Positions 43,923 through 53,238 of a stretch of DNA of 64,000 nt are shown piece after piece. Origin of the DNA: Romboutsia lituseburensis DSM 797 (GTDB lineage Bacteria > Bacillota > Clostridia > Peptostreptococcales > Peptostreptococcaceae); NCBI RefSeq assembly GCF_900103615.1, contig NZ_FNGW01000004.1:397351-461350 (forward strand), written 5' to 3'. A program made the translations under genes and the position numbers. Positions within the stretch are counted from its first letter, which is position 1; each line of letters starts with the position of its first letter. The notes under the pieces were generated by a model, which saw only the letters and a program-made list of their open reading frames with translations, was not told the origin of the DNA and did no database searches.

Positions 43923-44090
43923 ATGGCAAAGGAAGTATTAGAATTTATAACCTCTCAAATGAAAGTTTATGAATTACCAAAGATGAGTGATCTTTCTGAG
44001 ATAACATTGAAAGATAATGAGAAAGCTTTTTATATAACATATAATACAGAAGATATAGATCAGTCAGAGTTTACATTTTATGATGTTTAA
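43923..44090 (+). CDS. 55-residue hypothetical ORF, possibly a gene fragment
   Basis: ATG to TAA reads MAKEVLEFITSQMKVYELPK and ends AFYITYNTEDIDQSEFTFYD plus V. Composition is coding-like. The frame is open a further 16 codons upstream without a start, and the ribosome binding site is weak (AAGAAAGAG). It may be the 3' part of a broken gene. A clear terminator follows at 44113. Confidence 0.4.
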   Translation: MAKEVLEFITSQMKVYELPKMSDLSEITLKDNEKAFYITYNTEDIDQSEFTFYDV

Positions 44091-44112
44091 GAAAAAGAAT
44101 TAACTATAAAAG

Positions 44113-44158
44113 TAGAGAGTTGAAGTATGAGCAAAATTGCCCATACTTCAACTCTCTG
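44113..44158 (+). terminator. Strong hairpin terminator
   Basis: GAGAGTTGAAGTATG pairs perfectly with CATACTTCAACTCTC around AGCAAAATTGCC. It can act for the minus-strand repeat gene at 44177. Confidence 0.75.
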
Positions 44159-44176
44159 CATTTAACGAAAAATATC

Positions 44177-44452
44177 CTATTGCATATTATTTTGTTGTTG
44201 ATTTTGCATAGAGTTTTTCATTTTATTATTTTGAACAGAATTTTGCATGTTCATCCCAGCTTGGTTTTGCATTTGTTGGTTTTGAGCAGAATTTTGCATA
44301 TCCATTCCAGCTTGGTTTTGCATTTGTTGGTTTTGAGCAGAATTTTGCATATTCATTCCAGCTTGATTTTGCATTTGTTGATTTTGAGCAGAATTTTGCA
44401 TATTCATCCCAGCTTGATTTTTCATTTGTTGATTTTGTATAGAATTTTTCAT
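44177..44452 (-). CDS. Met/Gln/Asn-rich tandem-repeat protein
   Basis: A protein of about 91 residues built from roughly four copies of a 17-residue unit (NQAGMNMQNSAQNQQMQ), matching 51-bp DNA repeats at 44,220-44,425. I prefer ATG 44452 because GGAGG lies about 11 bases upstream; two earlier in-frame ATGs overlap that site. Only Met, Gln, Asn, Ala and Gly are common. Low-complexity proteins of this sort are often spore coat or surface proteins, but no function is known. Copy number is likely to vary. Confidence 0.6.
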   Translation of the reverse strand: MKNSIQNQQMKNQAGMNMQNSAQNQQMQNQAGMNMQNSAQNQQMQNQAGMDMQNSAQNQQMQNQAGMNMQNSVQNNKMKNSMQNQQQNNMQ

Positions 44453-44768
44453 ATGTAACATTACCTCCATTATAGATTTATTAATAGGGTATGTAATTAA
44501 TAAAGTTTTATACTAGCTTCTTTAAAGGAGCACTCAGCGATGATGAACTTAAAGAAAGTTGATAACTGTATTATACATATGAAAAAACTTGTTAGTATTA
44601 TTTTTTTAGATAGAATAGATTTGTACAGATAATTTATAAAAAGTACATAAATAGATTGAATTTAGCATTTTCTATAAATTATTAAGTTAGTTGTTTTTGA
44701 TTGGGAAAAAATGTATAATACAATCTGGACTAATATTCAAATTAGAAAGTTGGAGGGTAAATATTATT

Positions 44769-45086
44769 ATGGATTATAGTTGGTTAAATATAGGGAGTAT
44801 CTTATTTGGCTTGATTGCAGTGGTAATTCCTATAATAAATCTTATGAGACAAGATAAGTCTACTAGTAAAAGTTTGGGGATAATTTCGGGGGTTAGTATT
44901 AGTTCATGCGCTATTTCTTTAGGTATGCAAATACTTTATACTAATCATCTAGTAGGCATACAAGATTGGTCAGCGCTAATGGATATACTACCTACAGTAG
45001 CAAATGTTTCGTTAGCACTTATAGTAGCTACTATTGTACTTAATATCATTATGTATAAGATATATAATAAAAAAATATCAATATAG
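44769..45086 (+). CDS. Small membrane protein (three membrane segments)
   Basis: A 105-residue protein from ATG 44769 behind TTGGAGGG; the longer upstream frame lacks such a site. Three hydrophobic stretches are visible: IGSILFGLIAVVIPIINLM, LGIISGVSISSCAISLGMQI, and VANVSLALIVATIVLNIIMY. No recognised family. It stands alone and is followed by a terminator. Confidence 0.6.
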   Translation: MDYSWLNIGSILFGLIAVVIPIINLMRQDKSTSKSLGIISGVSISSCAISLGMQILYTNHLVGIQDWSALMDILPTVANVSLALIVATIVLNIIMYKIYNKKISI

Positions 45087-45098
45087 AAATTTAATTAA

Positions 45099-45150
45099 TA
45101 GCTACATCTTAGTATAAAAATATTGAAAATACTAAGGTGTAGTTATTTTT
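45099..45150 (+). terminator. Terminator
   Basis: GCTACATCTTAGTAT pairs with ATACTAAGGTGTAGT (G-U pairs included), followed by TATTTTTAT. Confidence 0.78.
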
Positions 45151-45239
45151 ATATATAAACTTAATACTTTTAATACTATACTTAAGCATAATACCAATTA
45201 CATTAAATTTAAAATATAATATAAGTTGTTTGTATTTTA

Positions 45240-45312
45240 AGCAACGTACGAAGCCGTTTGCTCTATGAAGTGTAGACTGATGCAGTGGCTTAAGTGAAGC
45301 TAATTTTTTAGG
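45240..45312 (+). repeat. Dispersed intergenic repeat, copy 4 (expanded)
   Basis: GCAACGTACGAAGCCGTTTG, then ATGAAGTGTAGA, and GTGAAGCTAATTTTTTAG. It shares the GCAACG.ACGAAG head and the ATGAAGTGTAG body with copies near 54004 and 8429. Confidence 0.5.
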
Positions 45313-45347
45313 AAATAAAATTATAAATAAGTGGGTAGGGGAGACAG

Positions 45348-46310
45348 ATGAGTTATTTTAAAAAAATAGTAATTGGACTAGTAATTACATTAAGTTTAAT
45401 TATTTTAGCCGGGTTTGGATTTGTATATAGCAAGTTAAATTCTATATATGTAAGAGATGAAGCTGTAAAAAGTGAACAAGATAGTAATGAAAAAATGGTA
45501 GAGGGTATAACTAATATATTATTGGTAGGAATCGATGGAAGATACATAGACAAAGGGAATAGATCTGACTCTGTAATGTTAGTTACAATAGATAGTAAAA
45601 ATAAGGATATAAAAATAACATCAATAGCAAGAGATACATATGTAGATATACCAGGATACTCAACTGAAAAGTTAACTCATGCATATGCATACGAAGGAAT
45701 TGATTTATTAAAAGAAGTATTTAAAGTTAATTTTGATATTAAAATTGATAAGTATATAGCTGTTAACTTTGTTTCATTTATGGATATTATGGATGAGTTA
45801 GGCGGAGTAGAAGTAAATATTGATAAAAAAGACATTGATGAAGTTAATAAGTATATAGATGATTGTTATGAGTACTATTACAATAAAAAGGATGAAGTTA
45901 AAAAAGAATATATAACTAAATCAGGAACTCAAAGATTAAATGGATATCAAGCACTTGCATTTAGTAGAATAAGATATACTGATAGTGCATTTGCTAGGGA
46001 TAATAGACATAGAGAAGTAGCTCAAAGTGTTTATAAAGAGTTCTTAAAAAAAGGTCCTGAAGAATATAAAAAATGTGCAGATATACTTTTAGAAAACACT
46101 AAAACAAATATAAGTCCTATTCAGATGTTAAACTTAGGATATACAGTGTTTAACATTAATGATAAGGATATAGAACAACTACAGTTTCCCCTAGAAGAAC
46201 ATAGAAATGGTCATATTATAAATGATAAAAAAGGCTGGGTATTAGAGTGGGATAAAGAGCCGAATATAAAAGCTTGGCATGAGTTTATTTATGGAAATGA
46301 AAATAAATAG
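45348..46310 (+). CDS. LytR-CpsA-Psr (LCP) family cell-wall ligase
   Basis: A 320-residue membrane-anchored protein. The N-terminal membrane helix (residues about 6-28) precedes the LCP domain. The signature pieces are NILLVGIDGR, RSDSVMLVTID, KITSIARDTYVDIPG, KLTHAYAYEG, DELGGVEV, LNGYQALAFSRIRYTDSAFA, and RDNRHREVAQ, with the Arg/Asp residues that bind polyprenyl pyrophosphate. LCP proteins attach teichoic acids or capsular glycans to peptidoglycan. TAGGGGAG precedes the ATG. A terminator follows. Confidence 0.93.
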   Translation: MSYFKKIVIGLVITLSLIILAGFGFVYSKLNSIYVRDEAVKSEQDSNEKMVEGITNILLVGIDGRYIDKGNRSDSVMLVTIDSKNKDIKITSIARDTYVDIPGYSTEKLTHAYAYEGIDLLKEVFKVNFDIKIDKYIAVNFVSFMDIMDELGGVEVNIDKKDIDEVNKYIDDCYEYYYNKKDEVKKEYITKSGTQRLNGYQALAFSRIRYTDSAFARDNRHREVAQSVYKEFLKKGPEEYKKCADILLENTKTNISPIQMLNLGYTVFNINDKDIEQLQFPLEEHRNGHIINDKKGWVLEWDKEPNIKAWHEFIYGNENK

Positions 46311-46384
46311 TTAATAGACTCTAATTTATACATAATATAGAAAATATTTTCAATATTAGATATTTATGGTAATATGGTATCAGT

Positions 46385-46425
46385 AAAAAAGAGTGTAAGC
46401 AGGAAAATGTTAACACTCTTTTTAA
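46385..46425 (+). terminator. Terminator of the LCP gene
   Basis: AAAAAGAGTGT pairs with ACACTCTTTTT around about 16 bases. Confidence 0.82.
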
Positions 46426-46493
46426 TTTAATAGACGAAAATAAATATTTAAAATAAAACACAACACAAGACTGCGAGGGGAATAGAGTATAGA

Positions 46494-48407
46494 ATGAAAA
46501 GTAAGACGCTAAAAATAATATTTATTTTGGTAACTATAAGTGTGCTATTTTATAAAATGTGCTATATATATAACCTAAATCAAGAAGTAAGTAATATTAA
46601 AAGACATCATCAATTAAATAATTATGAAAAAGAGGATTTTAAATTAAATAATAAAACTTTAATTTCCTTGCTAAATAAAAATAATAAAAACGTAGAAGAG
46701 AATTTTATATTAGGATATTATAGCAAATATAATGGGGATTTGGATAATGCAAATAAGTATTTTAATTCAGCTACAAAGCAAATAAAAAATACTAATAATA
46801 AATTTATAAAATATTACTTATACAATAAATTAGCGAATAAATTTATAGAAAGTGATTATGAAAAGGCTAAGCAGTATACTACGATAGCATTAGAAAATAT
46901 AAATTTAAAAAAGGACAATAAGAGCCATGTTTTAGTATGGAATAGTCTATGTAAGTATATAGATAAGCCTGATGGAGTTTATTTCATTATTGAAAATATG
47001 GAAAAAAGCATGGAAAGAAGCAATAAAGAGAATATATTTGGGCTTACAGAAAATCTAGCTACAATGTATTACATAGTGGGAGCTAGAGAAAAAACTATAA
47101 AAAGTTTCTTATACGTTATACATACTGCAAATGAAAAAGGAGATACATATTTAAAATCAAAAAGCCTAATAGATTTAAGCTTAATGTTTAATGATGTAGG
47201 TGCATATGATTTATCTGAAGCGCTTGTATATAAGGCACTAAGTTATATAAATAAAACAGATGATGATAGAAAATATAACCTAAGGCTATATGCATACACA
47301 TCTTTATGTGAAGTAAACTTAAATAAAAAAGATACTGAAAATTTAAAAAAATATATAGATAAAATTTATAAACTAGAAGGTAAAATACCACAAGAACATT
47401 ATAACGATTATTTAGTTAATGCAAAAATATTTGAAAGTATGACTTATGATAAAACAAATGAATACAAAAAATCTAAACAATGTATAGATGAAGCTATCAA
47501 GATATTAAAAGAAGAAAAAGAAATCTTATTAGTAGATACGGATATATTAGCTATAGCTGGATATGCAAATTATGAATATTTAATTGGTGAATATTATGAA
47601 GCTATAAAATATTATGAGATGGCTTATAATAAAATGTATGAACGAAAAAGCAGATGTTATGAAATATTGATTTTAACAAATTTAAAAGAGCTTTACCATA
47701 TAGTAGGGGATACAAATAAATTTAATCATACTAATGAATCGTTAGAAAATATATATTCTAAATATCAAAATGAAATCGCTACTTCTTATTTAAAAAATAG
47801 TATTAGTGAATATAAAGAAGCAATAAAATTAGAAGCAGATTTTAAAAATAAAATTACAACTTTAGGTATAGTAATTTTTGTGTTGACTGGTTTTATTGTT
47901 ACTGTAGTATCTTATAATATAAAAAATAAAAGATTAGAAGCAGAGCTAAAAATAGATCCATTGACCAAAGTTTACAACAGAGGATACTTTAATTTAATGT
48001 ATGATACCTTATTAAAAGGTGATGGTGATATGGACTTTTATGTTGCAATGCTTGATATTGATGATTTTAAGCAAATCAATGATAATTATGGACACCAATT
48101 TGGAGACGAAGTATTAGTTGGAATGTGTAGGTTCTTTAGACGAAATTTAAATAACAATTGCTCTATATACAGATATGGTGGAGAAGAGTTTATTATAATA
48201 ATTAAAGACAAAACTAAAAAAGAAGTTTTAGATAAATGTGAAGGATATAGAAAAACCATAGAAAGCATGACTTGGAGTGAAAATATTACAGTTACTGTAA
48301 GTATAGGTGTAGCTAGTTTTAAAGAAAATAAATATAATACTTTAGGAAAAGCAGATGAGAATTTATATTTATCTAAATTTAATGGTAAAAATAGAGTGTC
48401 TATATAA
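46494..48407 (+). CDS. TPR-repeat membrane diguanylate cyclase (GGDEF)
   Basis: A 637-residue protein. A membrane anchor lies at about residues 7-26. About 400 residues of TPR-like helical repeats follow (FILGYYSKYNGDLDNANKYF, YYEAIKYYEMAYNKMYERKS). A second membrane helix lies at about 455-480 (TTLGIVIFVLTGFIVTVVSY), and a GGDEF domain comes last. That domain has DPLTKVYNRGYF, LDIDDFKQINDNYGHQFGDE and YGGEEF, so the active site is intact and should make cyclic di-GMP. The TPR part is probably extracytoplasmic and sensory. No RxxD inhibitory site is evident. GAGGGGAA is upstream. Confidence 0.92.
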   Translation: MKSKTLKIIFILVTISVLFYKMCYIYNLNQEVSNIKRHHQLNNYEKEDFKLNNKTLISLLNKNNKNVEENFILGYYSKYNGDLDNANKYFNSATKQIKNTNNKFIKYYLYNKLANKFIESDYEKAKQYTTIALENINLKKDNKSHVLVWNSLCKYIDKPDGVYFIIENMEKSMERSNKENIFGLTENLATMYYIVGAREKTIKSFLYVIHTANEKGDTYLKSKSLIDLSLMFNDVGAYDLSEALVYKALSYINKTDDDRKYNLRLYAYTSLCEVNLNKKDTENLKKYIDKIYKLEGKIPQEHYNDYLVNAKIFESMTYDKTNEYKKSKQCIDEAIKILKEEKEILLVDTDILAIAGYANYEYLIGEYYEAIKYYEMAYNKMYERKSRCYEILILTNLKELYHIVGDTNKFNHTNESLENIYSKYQNEIATSYLKNSISEYKEAIKLEADFKNKITTLGIVIFVLTGFIVTVVSYNIKNKRLEAELKIDPLTKVYNRGYFNLMYDTLLKGDGDMDFYVAMLDIDDFKQINDNYGHQFGDEVLVGMCRFFRRNLNNNCSIYRYGGEEFIIIIKDKTKKEVLDKCEGYRKTIESMTWSENITVTVSIGVASFKENKYNTLGKADENLYLSKFNGKNRVSI

Positions 48408-48653
48408 ATAATCTTATTTAAAATTAATGAAGAATAAAAGATTTATGTTTCAAATTATATGATACTTGCAACCACTTTGATTAACGGATTTGTAAGCTAA
48501 TTTAGTCATATGCGTTAGTCTAGATATTAATTTTTAATTTAAATTATATTAAATGAATCTTATTTGGTATAAATATCCAAAATAGGTCCATAATTTTAAT
48601 TAGAATTTATATGTTTAAATTAATAGGATTTAAGAATTAAAAGGAGTGGTTTT

Positions 48654-49130
48654 TTGAGTAAAAAGAAGATAATTATTGCAAGTATTGCTGTATGGATGAT
48701 GGTTATATTTGTTATGTCTAACCAACCTGGAAATGTATCGTTTAACATATCAGGTAGTTTTATAGAAATGCTAAAAAATGTTCCTATAATAGGAAGTCTT
48801 TTAAATGATATTTTAGTATCAAATAGTGCCCAGTTTATTATTAGAAAGGGTGCTCATATGTTTTCATATTTAACACTAGCTGTACTTTGTTTTATGGTTA
48901 TTTATGAAGTTAAAAAGTCTAGTAAAAAAGCTACATATATATCCTTTTTAATAGCATTTTTATATGCTTGTAGTGATGAATTTCATCAATTGTTTATACC
49001 TGGTAGAGGGGCTCAATTTAAAGATGTAATGATAGATTGTGTAGGTGCTTTTATAGGATTAATGATTGTTAATGCTATAGTTAAATTTAATGAAAATAAA
49101 AAATCAAAAGTGAGTGCTGATGATTTATAA
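48654..49130 (+). CDS. VanZ family protein
   Basis: A 158-residue polytopic membrane protein with a TTG start behind AAAGGAGTGG. The VanZ motifs are visible: VIFVMSNQPGN after the first helix, RKGAHMFSYLTLAVL, SDEFHQLFIPGRGAQFKDVM, and IDCVGAFIGL. VanZ gives low-level teicoplanin resistance in enterococci, but most homologues have no known role. It is monocistronic. The 246 bases upstream (48408-48653) show no gene. Confidence 0.92.
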   Translation: MSKKKIIIASIAVWMMVIFVMSNQPGNVSFNISGSFIEMLKNVPIIGSLLNDILVSNSAQFIIRKGAHMFSYLTLAVLCFMVIYEVKKSSKKATYISFLIAFLYACSDEFHQLFIPGRGAQFKDVMIDCVGAFIGLMIVNAIVKFNENKKSKVSADDL

Positions 49131-49148
49131 AATTAAATTTTAATCAAT

Positions 49149-49184
49149 AAACAAAATCGTTGACGTTATAAAGTGAATCTATTT
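49149..49184 (+). repeat. Dispersed intergenic repeat, copy 5 (degenerate)
   Basis: ACAAAATCGTTGACGTTATA, then AAGTGAATCTATTT. It resembles the GTCGTTGGCGACATGAAGTG core with several changes. Confidence 0.35.
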
Positions 49185-49282
49185 AAAAATGATTTTTATA
49201 TGAGGAAACCTTGGAATAAGTATATTTATTATATTTTTGCAAAAGCTTAGAATATAATTATTTTTACATAAAGGAGACCAAT

Positions 49283-49858
49283 ATGAAAAAAACATTAATA
49301 GCAACACTTATTATAAGTACAAGTATGTTTTTTGTAGCATGTAATAATTCAACACCAGTAAAAGATGAAGCACCTAAAGAACAAGCTACACAAAACAAAA
49401 TAACAATAGAAGAAGCTAAAGATATAGCCTTAAAGCATGCAAAATTAACAAATGATAAAGTTACATTTGTAAAATCAGAAGAGAATATGGACAATGGGGT
49501 AAAAACATATGATGTTGAATTTTATGTAGATAAGACTGAATATGATTATGAAATTAATGCAGATACAGGCGAAATCATAGAATTTGACCAAGATATAGAA
49601 GACCATGAAATTAATCAAGATAAAAAGCTTAATAATAACAATGCAAAAATAACTGAAGAACAAGCAAAGGAAATAGCATTAAAACACGCAAATTTAACAA
49701 GTGACAAAGTAAACTTTTCAAAAGTTGAATATGAAATTGATAAGACTACAGGCATAGAAAATTATGATATAGATTTTTATTATAATAATCAAGAATATAG
49801 CTATGATATAGATTCACAAAGTGGAAAAGTTATATCATATGAAATTGATAAAAAGTAA
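49283..49858 (+). CDS. PepSY-domain lipoprotein
   Basis: A 191-residue lipoprotein. The signal peptide ends in a lipobox (FVAC, Cys at about residue 20). Two tandem PepSY domains follow. Each has ITIEEAKDIALKHAKLTNDK or ITEEQAKEIALKHANLTSDK, a YDVEFYVDKTEYDYEI-type strand, and an (A/S)(D/Q)(T/S)G(E/K) turn. PepSY domains are thought to regulate proteases or bind peptides at the cell surface. AAAGGAG precedes the ATG, and a terminator follows. Confidence 0.9.
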   Translation: MKKTLIATLIISTSMFFVACNNSTPVKDEAPKEQATQNKITIEEAKDIALKHAKLTNDKVTFVKSEENMDNGVKTYDVEFYVDKTEYDYEINADTGEIIEFDQDIEDHEINQDKKLNNNNAKITEEQAKEIALKHANLTSDKVNFSKVEYEIDKTTGIENYDIDFYYNNQEYSYDIDSQSGKVISYEIDKK

Positions 49859-49875
49859 ATATAACTTTAATTATA

Positions 49876-49909
49876 AAAGACACTGACTTAGATAAGTTAG
49901 TGTTTTTTT
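49876..49909 (+). terminator. Terminator of the PepSY gene
   Basis: AGACACTGACTTA and AAGTTAGTGTTTTTTT pair around GAT. The 243 bases to the next gene show no further feature. Confidence 0.8.
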
Positions 49910-50152
49910 CTATTGATATAATTATATTTACAGAAAAGTGTGAATTTATTTACTAAAATTGAATTTTAATGCAAAAAAACTATAGTATAGAGAAAAATTA
50001 TGGAAAAATGATTAAAATTTTGTCTCAACCTTTCCTGTATAAAATAGTCTAAAATGGATATAGAGCAAAGATAACGTTTTCGGTAAAGGGGTTTGTAAAA
50101 ATATATTATCGTAAATTTTATTAATGACATTTTAAAATTACAGGAGGGAATT

Positions 50153-51379
50153 ATGAACAATTTAGCAGTAAAATGGAATAATATTAGTTTAGTAAAAAGA
50201 ATAATCATGGGGCTTATTTTAGGAACTATATTAGCTTTAGTAGTGCCAAGTGCTACACCTATAGCGTTACTTGGATCTTTATTTGTTGGGGCATTAAAAG
50301 CAATAGCTCCAGTATTAGTATTCTTCTTAGTAATGGCAGCTCTTTGCCAACACAAAGAAGGTAAAAAAACAAACATGAAATCAATAGTTGCATTATATCT
50401 TTTAGGAACATTAATAGCAGGAATGGTTGCAGTTATAGCAAGTTTCATGTTCCCGATTAAATTGACTTTAGTTGCTGGAGCTGAAGGTGTTACACCTCCT
50501 GGAGGGGTAGGGGAAGTATTACAAACTTTATTAATGAATGTTGTATCTAACCCAGTAAGTTCATTAGCAAATGCAAATTACATAGGTATATTAACATGGG
50601 CATTAGTATTTGGTTTAGCTCTTAAAAATTCTTCTGATTCAACTAAGCAAGTTATAATAAATATATCTGATGCAGTATCTCAAGCAGTTAGATGGATAAT
50701 AAACTTAGCACCATTTGGTATAATGGGATTAGTATTTGATACAATAGCTACAGCTGGTATAGAATCATTATTTAGTTATGGGCAATTAATAGTATTACTA
50801 GTAGGATGTATGGCATTTGTTGCATTAGTAGTTAATCCAATATTAACTTTCATAGCAATACGTAAAAATCCATATCCATTAGTATTTAAGTGTTTAAAAG
50901 AAAGTGGTATAACAGCATTCTTTACTCGTAGTTCAGCTGCTAATATACCTGTAAATATGGGATTATGTAAAGATTTAGGTTTAAACAAAGATACTTACTC
51001 AGTTTCAATACCTCTTGGAGCTACTATAAATATGGGTGGAGCAGCTATAACAATATCTGTACTAGCACTTGCAGCAGCTCATACTATGGGAGTAAAAGTA
51101 GATATAGGAACAGCAGTAATATTAAGTGTACTTTCAGCTGTTAGTGCATGTGGAGCTTCTGGAGTTGCTGGAGGATCATTACTTTTAGTACCACTTGCTT
51201 GTAGTTTATTTGGTATACCAAATGATATAGCTATGCAAGTTGTTGGTGTTGGATTTATAGTAGGGGTTATACAAGATTCTTGTGAAACAGCTTTAAATTC
51301 ATCAACAGATGTTTTATACACTGCAATAGCTGAACTTGCTAAAAATCGTAAAGAAGGAAAAGCTAGTAAAATAGCTTAA
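50153..51379 (+). CDS. sstT: Serine/threonine:sodium symporter SstT
   Basis: A 408-residue DAACS-family (glutamate-transporter fold) symporter in the cytoplasmic membrane, about the length of SstT. The sequence starts with [20 protein letters not shown]. Later motifs include the re-entrant serine-rich loop [40 protein letters not shown] (the NMDGT-like metal and substrate site) and [15 protein letters not shown]. It imports L-serine and L-threonine with Na+. GGAGGG is upstream. A terminator separates it from the convergent redox operon. Confidence 0.93.
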   Translation: MNNLAVKWNNISLVKRIIMGLILGTILALVVPSATPIALLGSLFVGALKAIAPVLVFFLVMAALCQHKEGKKTNMKSIVALYLLGTLIAGMVAVIASFMFPIKLTLVAGAEGVTPPGGVGEVLQTLLMNVVSNPVSSLANANYIGILTWALVFGLALKNSSDSTKQVIINISDAVSQAVRWIINLAPFGIMGLVFDTIATAGIESLFSYGQLIVLLVGCMAFVALVVNPILTFIAIRKNPYPLVFKCLKESGITAFFTRSSAANIPVNMGLCKDLGLNKDTYSVSIPLGATINMGGAAITISVLALAAAHTMGVKVDIGTAVILSVLSAVSACGASGVAGGSLLLVPLACSLFGIPNDIAMQVVGVGFIVGVIQDSCETALNSSTDVLYTAIAELAKNRKEGKASKIA

Positions 51380-51385
51380 TATAAT

Positions 51386-51434
51386 AAAAGCTAATTTAAA
51401 ATGAGTTAAATCATCTTAAATTGGCTTTTTTATA
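51386..51434 (+). terminator. Bidirectional terminator between sstT and the 4Fe-4S gene
   Basis: AAAAGCTAATTTAA and TTAAATTGGCTTTTTT pair around ATGAGTTAAATCAT-type inner stem. Confidence 0.8.
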
Positions 51435-51444
51435 TATTAAGGTA

Positions 51445-52275
51445 TTATAATTTAAATCCACTTTTGATAGCATCGTGAGGACAAGATTTTTTACACTTAC
51501 CACATCTTATACAATCAATGTTCTTAGGATCTTCATAGATTTTTATTTCCATATGACAAGATTTACTGCACAGTTTACAACTTGTACACTTATCTTTGTC
51601 TATAGTATATTGATAAAAACTAAATCTATTAAATAAAGAATAAAAAGCTCCTAATGGACAGATATATCTACAAAATGGTCTATATATAAATACAGATGAT
51701 ATTATCATAACTAACAATAAAAATATCTTCCAGGTAAATAAAAATCCTATAGTTTGTCTTAGAGATTCATTTAATAATACTAAAGGTATACCACCTTCTA
51801 GTGTACCCGCGGGACATATAAATTCACAAAAATATGGTTTAGATATGCCAAACTCGTTAGTTAAAAATATAGGCATAAGAATTACAAAAGTAATAAGTAT
51901 AACATACTTTAAATATTTTAAGACATTATCTATTTTCTTATTTATCTTTACTTTTCTAGTTTTTATTTTATAAAGAAGGTCTTGGAAAAATCCAAAAGGA
52001 CAAAGCCATCCACATATAAATCTACCAAAGATTATCCCAAACAAAGATATAATACCTATTACATAAAATGAAAATTTATATTTGATGCCACCTAATACAG
52101 CTTGGAGAGCACCTATTGGGCATGAACCCATTGCTCCTGGACATGAATAGCAGTTTAACCCTGGGACACATATTTTTTTAGAGTCACCCTTATATATATT
52201 TCTTTCTAAAAATCCTTTGACATTAGCATTGGTAATTATTGTTGCAAATATTTGAGTTAAAGTTCTTTTATCCAA
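51445..52275 (-). CDS. Membrane-bound 4Fe-4S (NapH-type) electron-transfer protein
   Basis: A 276-residue polyferredoxin with a TTG start. Several Cys motifs lie at membrane faces: CYSCPGAMGSCPIGALQ, FGRFICGWLCPFGF, CEFICPAGTLEG, and FCRYICPLGAFY. Two classic 4Fe-4S sites end the protein (CTSCKLCSKSCH and CIRCGKCKKSCP). Four to five membrane helices separate them. It overlaps by 8 bases the CD1871A-type gene, which is downstream of a TlpA thioredoxin, so the three probably form one redox pathway, such as reducing extracytoplasmic thiols or maturing a metalloprotein. Confidence 0.88.
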   Translation of the reverse strand: MDKRTLTQIFATIITNANVKGFLERNIYKGDSKKICVPGLNCYSCPGAMGSCPIGALQAVLGGIKYKFSFYVIGIISLFGIIFGRFICGWLCPFGFFQDLLYKIKTRKVKINKKIDNVLKYLKYVILITFVILMPIFLTNEFGISKPYFCEFICPAGTLEGGIPLVLLNESLRQTIGFLFTWKIFLLLVMIISSVFIYRPFCRYICPLGAFYSLFNRFSFYQYTIDKDKCTSCKLCSKSCHMEIKIYEDPKNIDCIRCGKCKKSCPHDAIKSGFKL

Positions 52276-52405
52276 TTCCTATACACTCCAAACATATATT
52301 AATTGCTTTATTAAAGACTACCTTAACTTCACTTCGATTAACTCCAAATGCTATAAAACCAATGCTTAAAAAAAGTATGATGTACTTTATAAATCGATCT
52401 TTCAT
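52268..52405 (-). CDS. CD1871A family CXXC motif-containing protein (45 residues)
   Basis: A small one-pass membrane protein read on the minus strand: MKDRFIKYIILFLSIGFIAF, then GVNRSEVKVVFNKAINICLE and CIGIG. The C-terminal ICLECIGIG with its CxxC pair is the mark of the CD1871A family. It starts 4 bases after the TlpA stop and overlaps the 4Fe-4S gene by 8 bases, so all three are translationally coupled. It probably relays electrons or thiols between the membrane polyferredoxin and TlpA. Confidence 0.85.
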   Translation of the reverse strand: MKDRFIKYIILFLSIGFIAFGVNRSEVKVVFNKAINICLECIGIG

Positions 52406-52409
52406 ATTA

Positions 52410-52970
52410 TTATTTTTCACTTTCTAATAGCTTCTTTATGTTATCCATATATGAATCTCTGCTTTGAGCACCTACTATTTCTTCACCTACAATTTTTCCA
52501 TCTTTGTCTACAAATATTGTTGTAGGAACTCCCATAAGATTCTTTAATAGCCCTTTTTCTAATTTTTCATCACAAGATAAATTATCAAATTTAACTCCTT
52601 TTTCAGTTAATATTTTTTTAGCTAACTCAATAGTATCTTCACTGCTAGCATCATTTACTATTCCTAATACATTTACGTCTAATTTTTTTGCTTCCTCAGA
52701 TAACTTTTGTAAATCGGGCATTTCCTTTATACAAGGATCACAATAAGTTCCCCATATATTTATCATAGTAAGTTTATAATCTTTGAATATAGAACTGTCG
52801 ATATTTTTTCCATCTATCGTTTTACCAGTAAATTCTACTTTGGTTTCTTGTATTTGTTGTACTTGTTCATCAGAAGAAGTGCTTATATCATTTTTTTCAG
52901 GCGTTTTTGAACAAGCAACCAAACTTAATGATGCTATTAAAAATCCTGTTATTAAAATTCTTTTTTTCAT
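52410..52970 (-). CDS. TlpA-family thioredoxin-like lipoprotein
   Basis: A 186-residue protein from ATG 52970, behind GGAGGTAATGAAT; an upstream in-frame extension has no site. A lipoprotein signal (SLVAC, Cys about 21) tethers it outside the membrane. The thioredoxin domain has WGTYCDPCIKEMPDL with a CxxC active site, and a later cis-Pro segment MGVPTTIFVDKDGKIVGEEI. It acts as an extracytoplasmic thiol-disulfide reductase. It is the first gene of the redox operon with the CD1871A-type and 4Fe-4S genes. Confidence 0.92.
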   Translation of the reverse strand: MKKRILITGFLIASLSLVACSKTPEKNDISTSSDEQVQQIQETKVEFTGKTIDGKNIDSSIFKDYKLTMINIWGTYCDPCIKEMPDLQKLSEEAKKLDVNVLGIVNDASSEDTIELAKKILTEKGVKFDNLSCDEKLEKGLLKNLMGVPTTIFVDKDGKIVGEEIVGAQSRDSYMDNIKKLLESEK

Positions 52971-53121
52971 ATTCATTACCTCCATAAACTTTAAATAAAA
53001 GTTATATAAACTGCATTTAAAAATTAGCATTCTTTATTTGAATTTTCAACTGTTTTGACATGAATAGTAAATTTAGCGACCCCATTAGCATGTTTCAAGA
53101 GGAAATTTAACTCTATAAGTA

Positions 53122-53175
53122 TTACAAAAATTATACTTGTGGGTAGTGTCTTAAAAGTTTTTATAAAAATATAAT
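53122..53175 (+). promoter_or_regulatory. Shared promoter motif, copy A (upstream of PqqD/B2 operon)
   Basis: TTACAAAAA, then TTATACTTGTGGGTA, lies exactly 24 bases before TATAAT (53170-53175). The same block with the same 24-base spacing recurs at 55928-55982. No good -35 hexamer precedes the -10, so the conserved block may be an activator site. Confidence 0.6.
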
Positions 53176-53238
53176 ATATGTATAAATGTTGATAGAATAG
53201 TCAATTAAAAAGCGGGGTTTAAAGGGAGGAATTAATTT

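Noticed and set aside
44213..44425. CRISPR-like array
   Set aside because: The 51-bp units are contiguous coding repeats without unique spacers, and no cas genes are nearby.
44120..44458. 112-residue plus-strand ORF of LVLHLLVLSRILHIH-type repeats
   Set aside because: It is the complement of the 51-bp repeats; the minus-strand frame has the ribosome binding site and starts in the right place.
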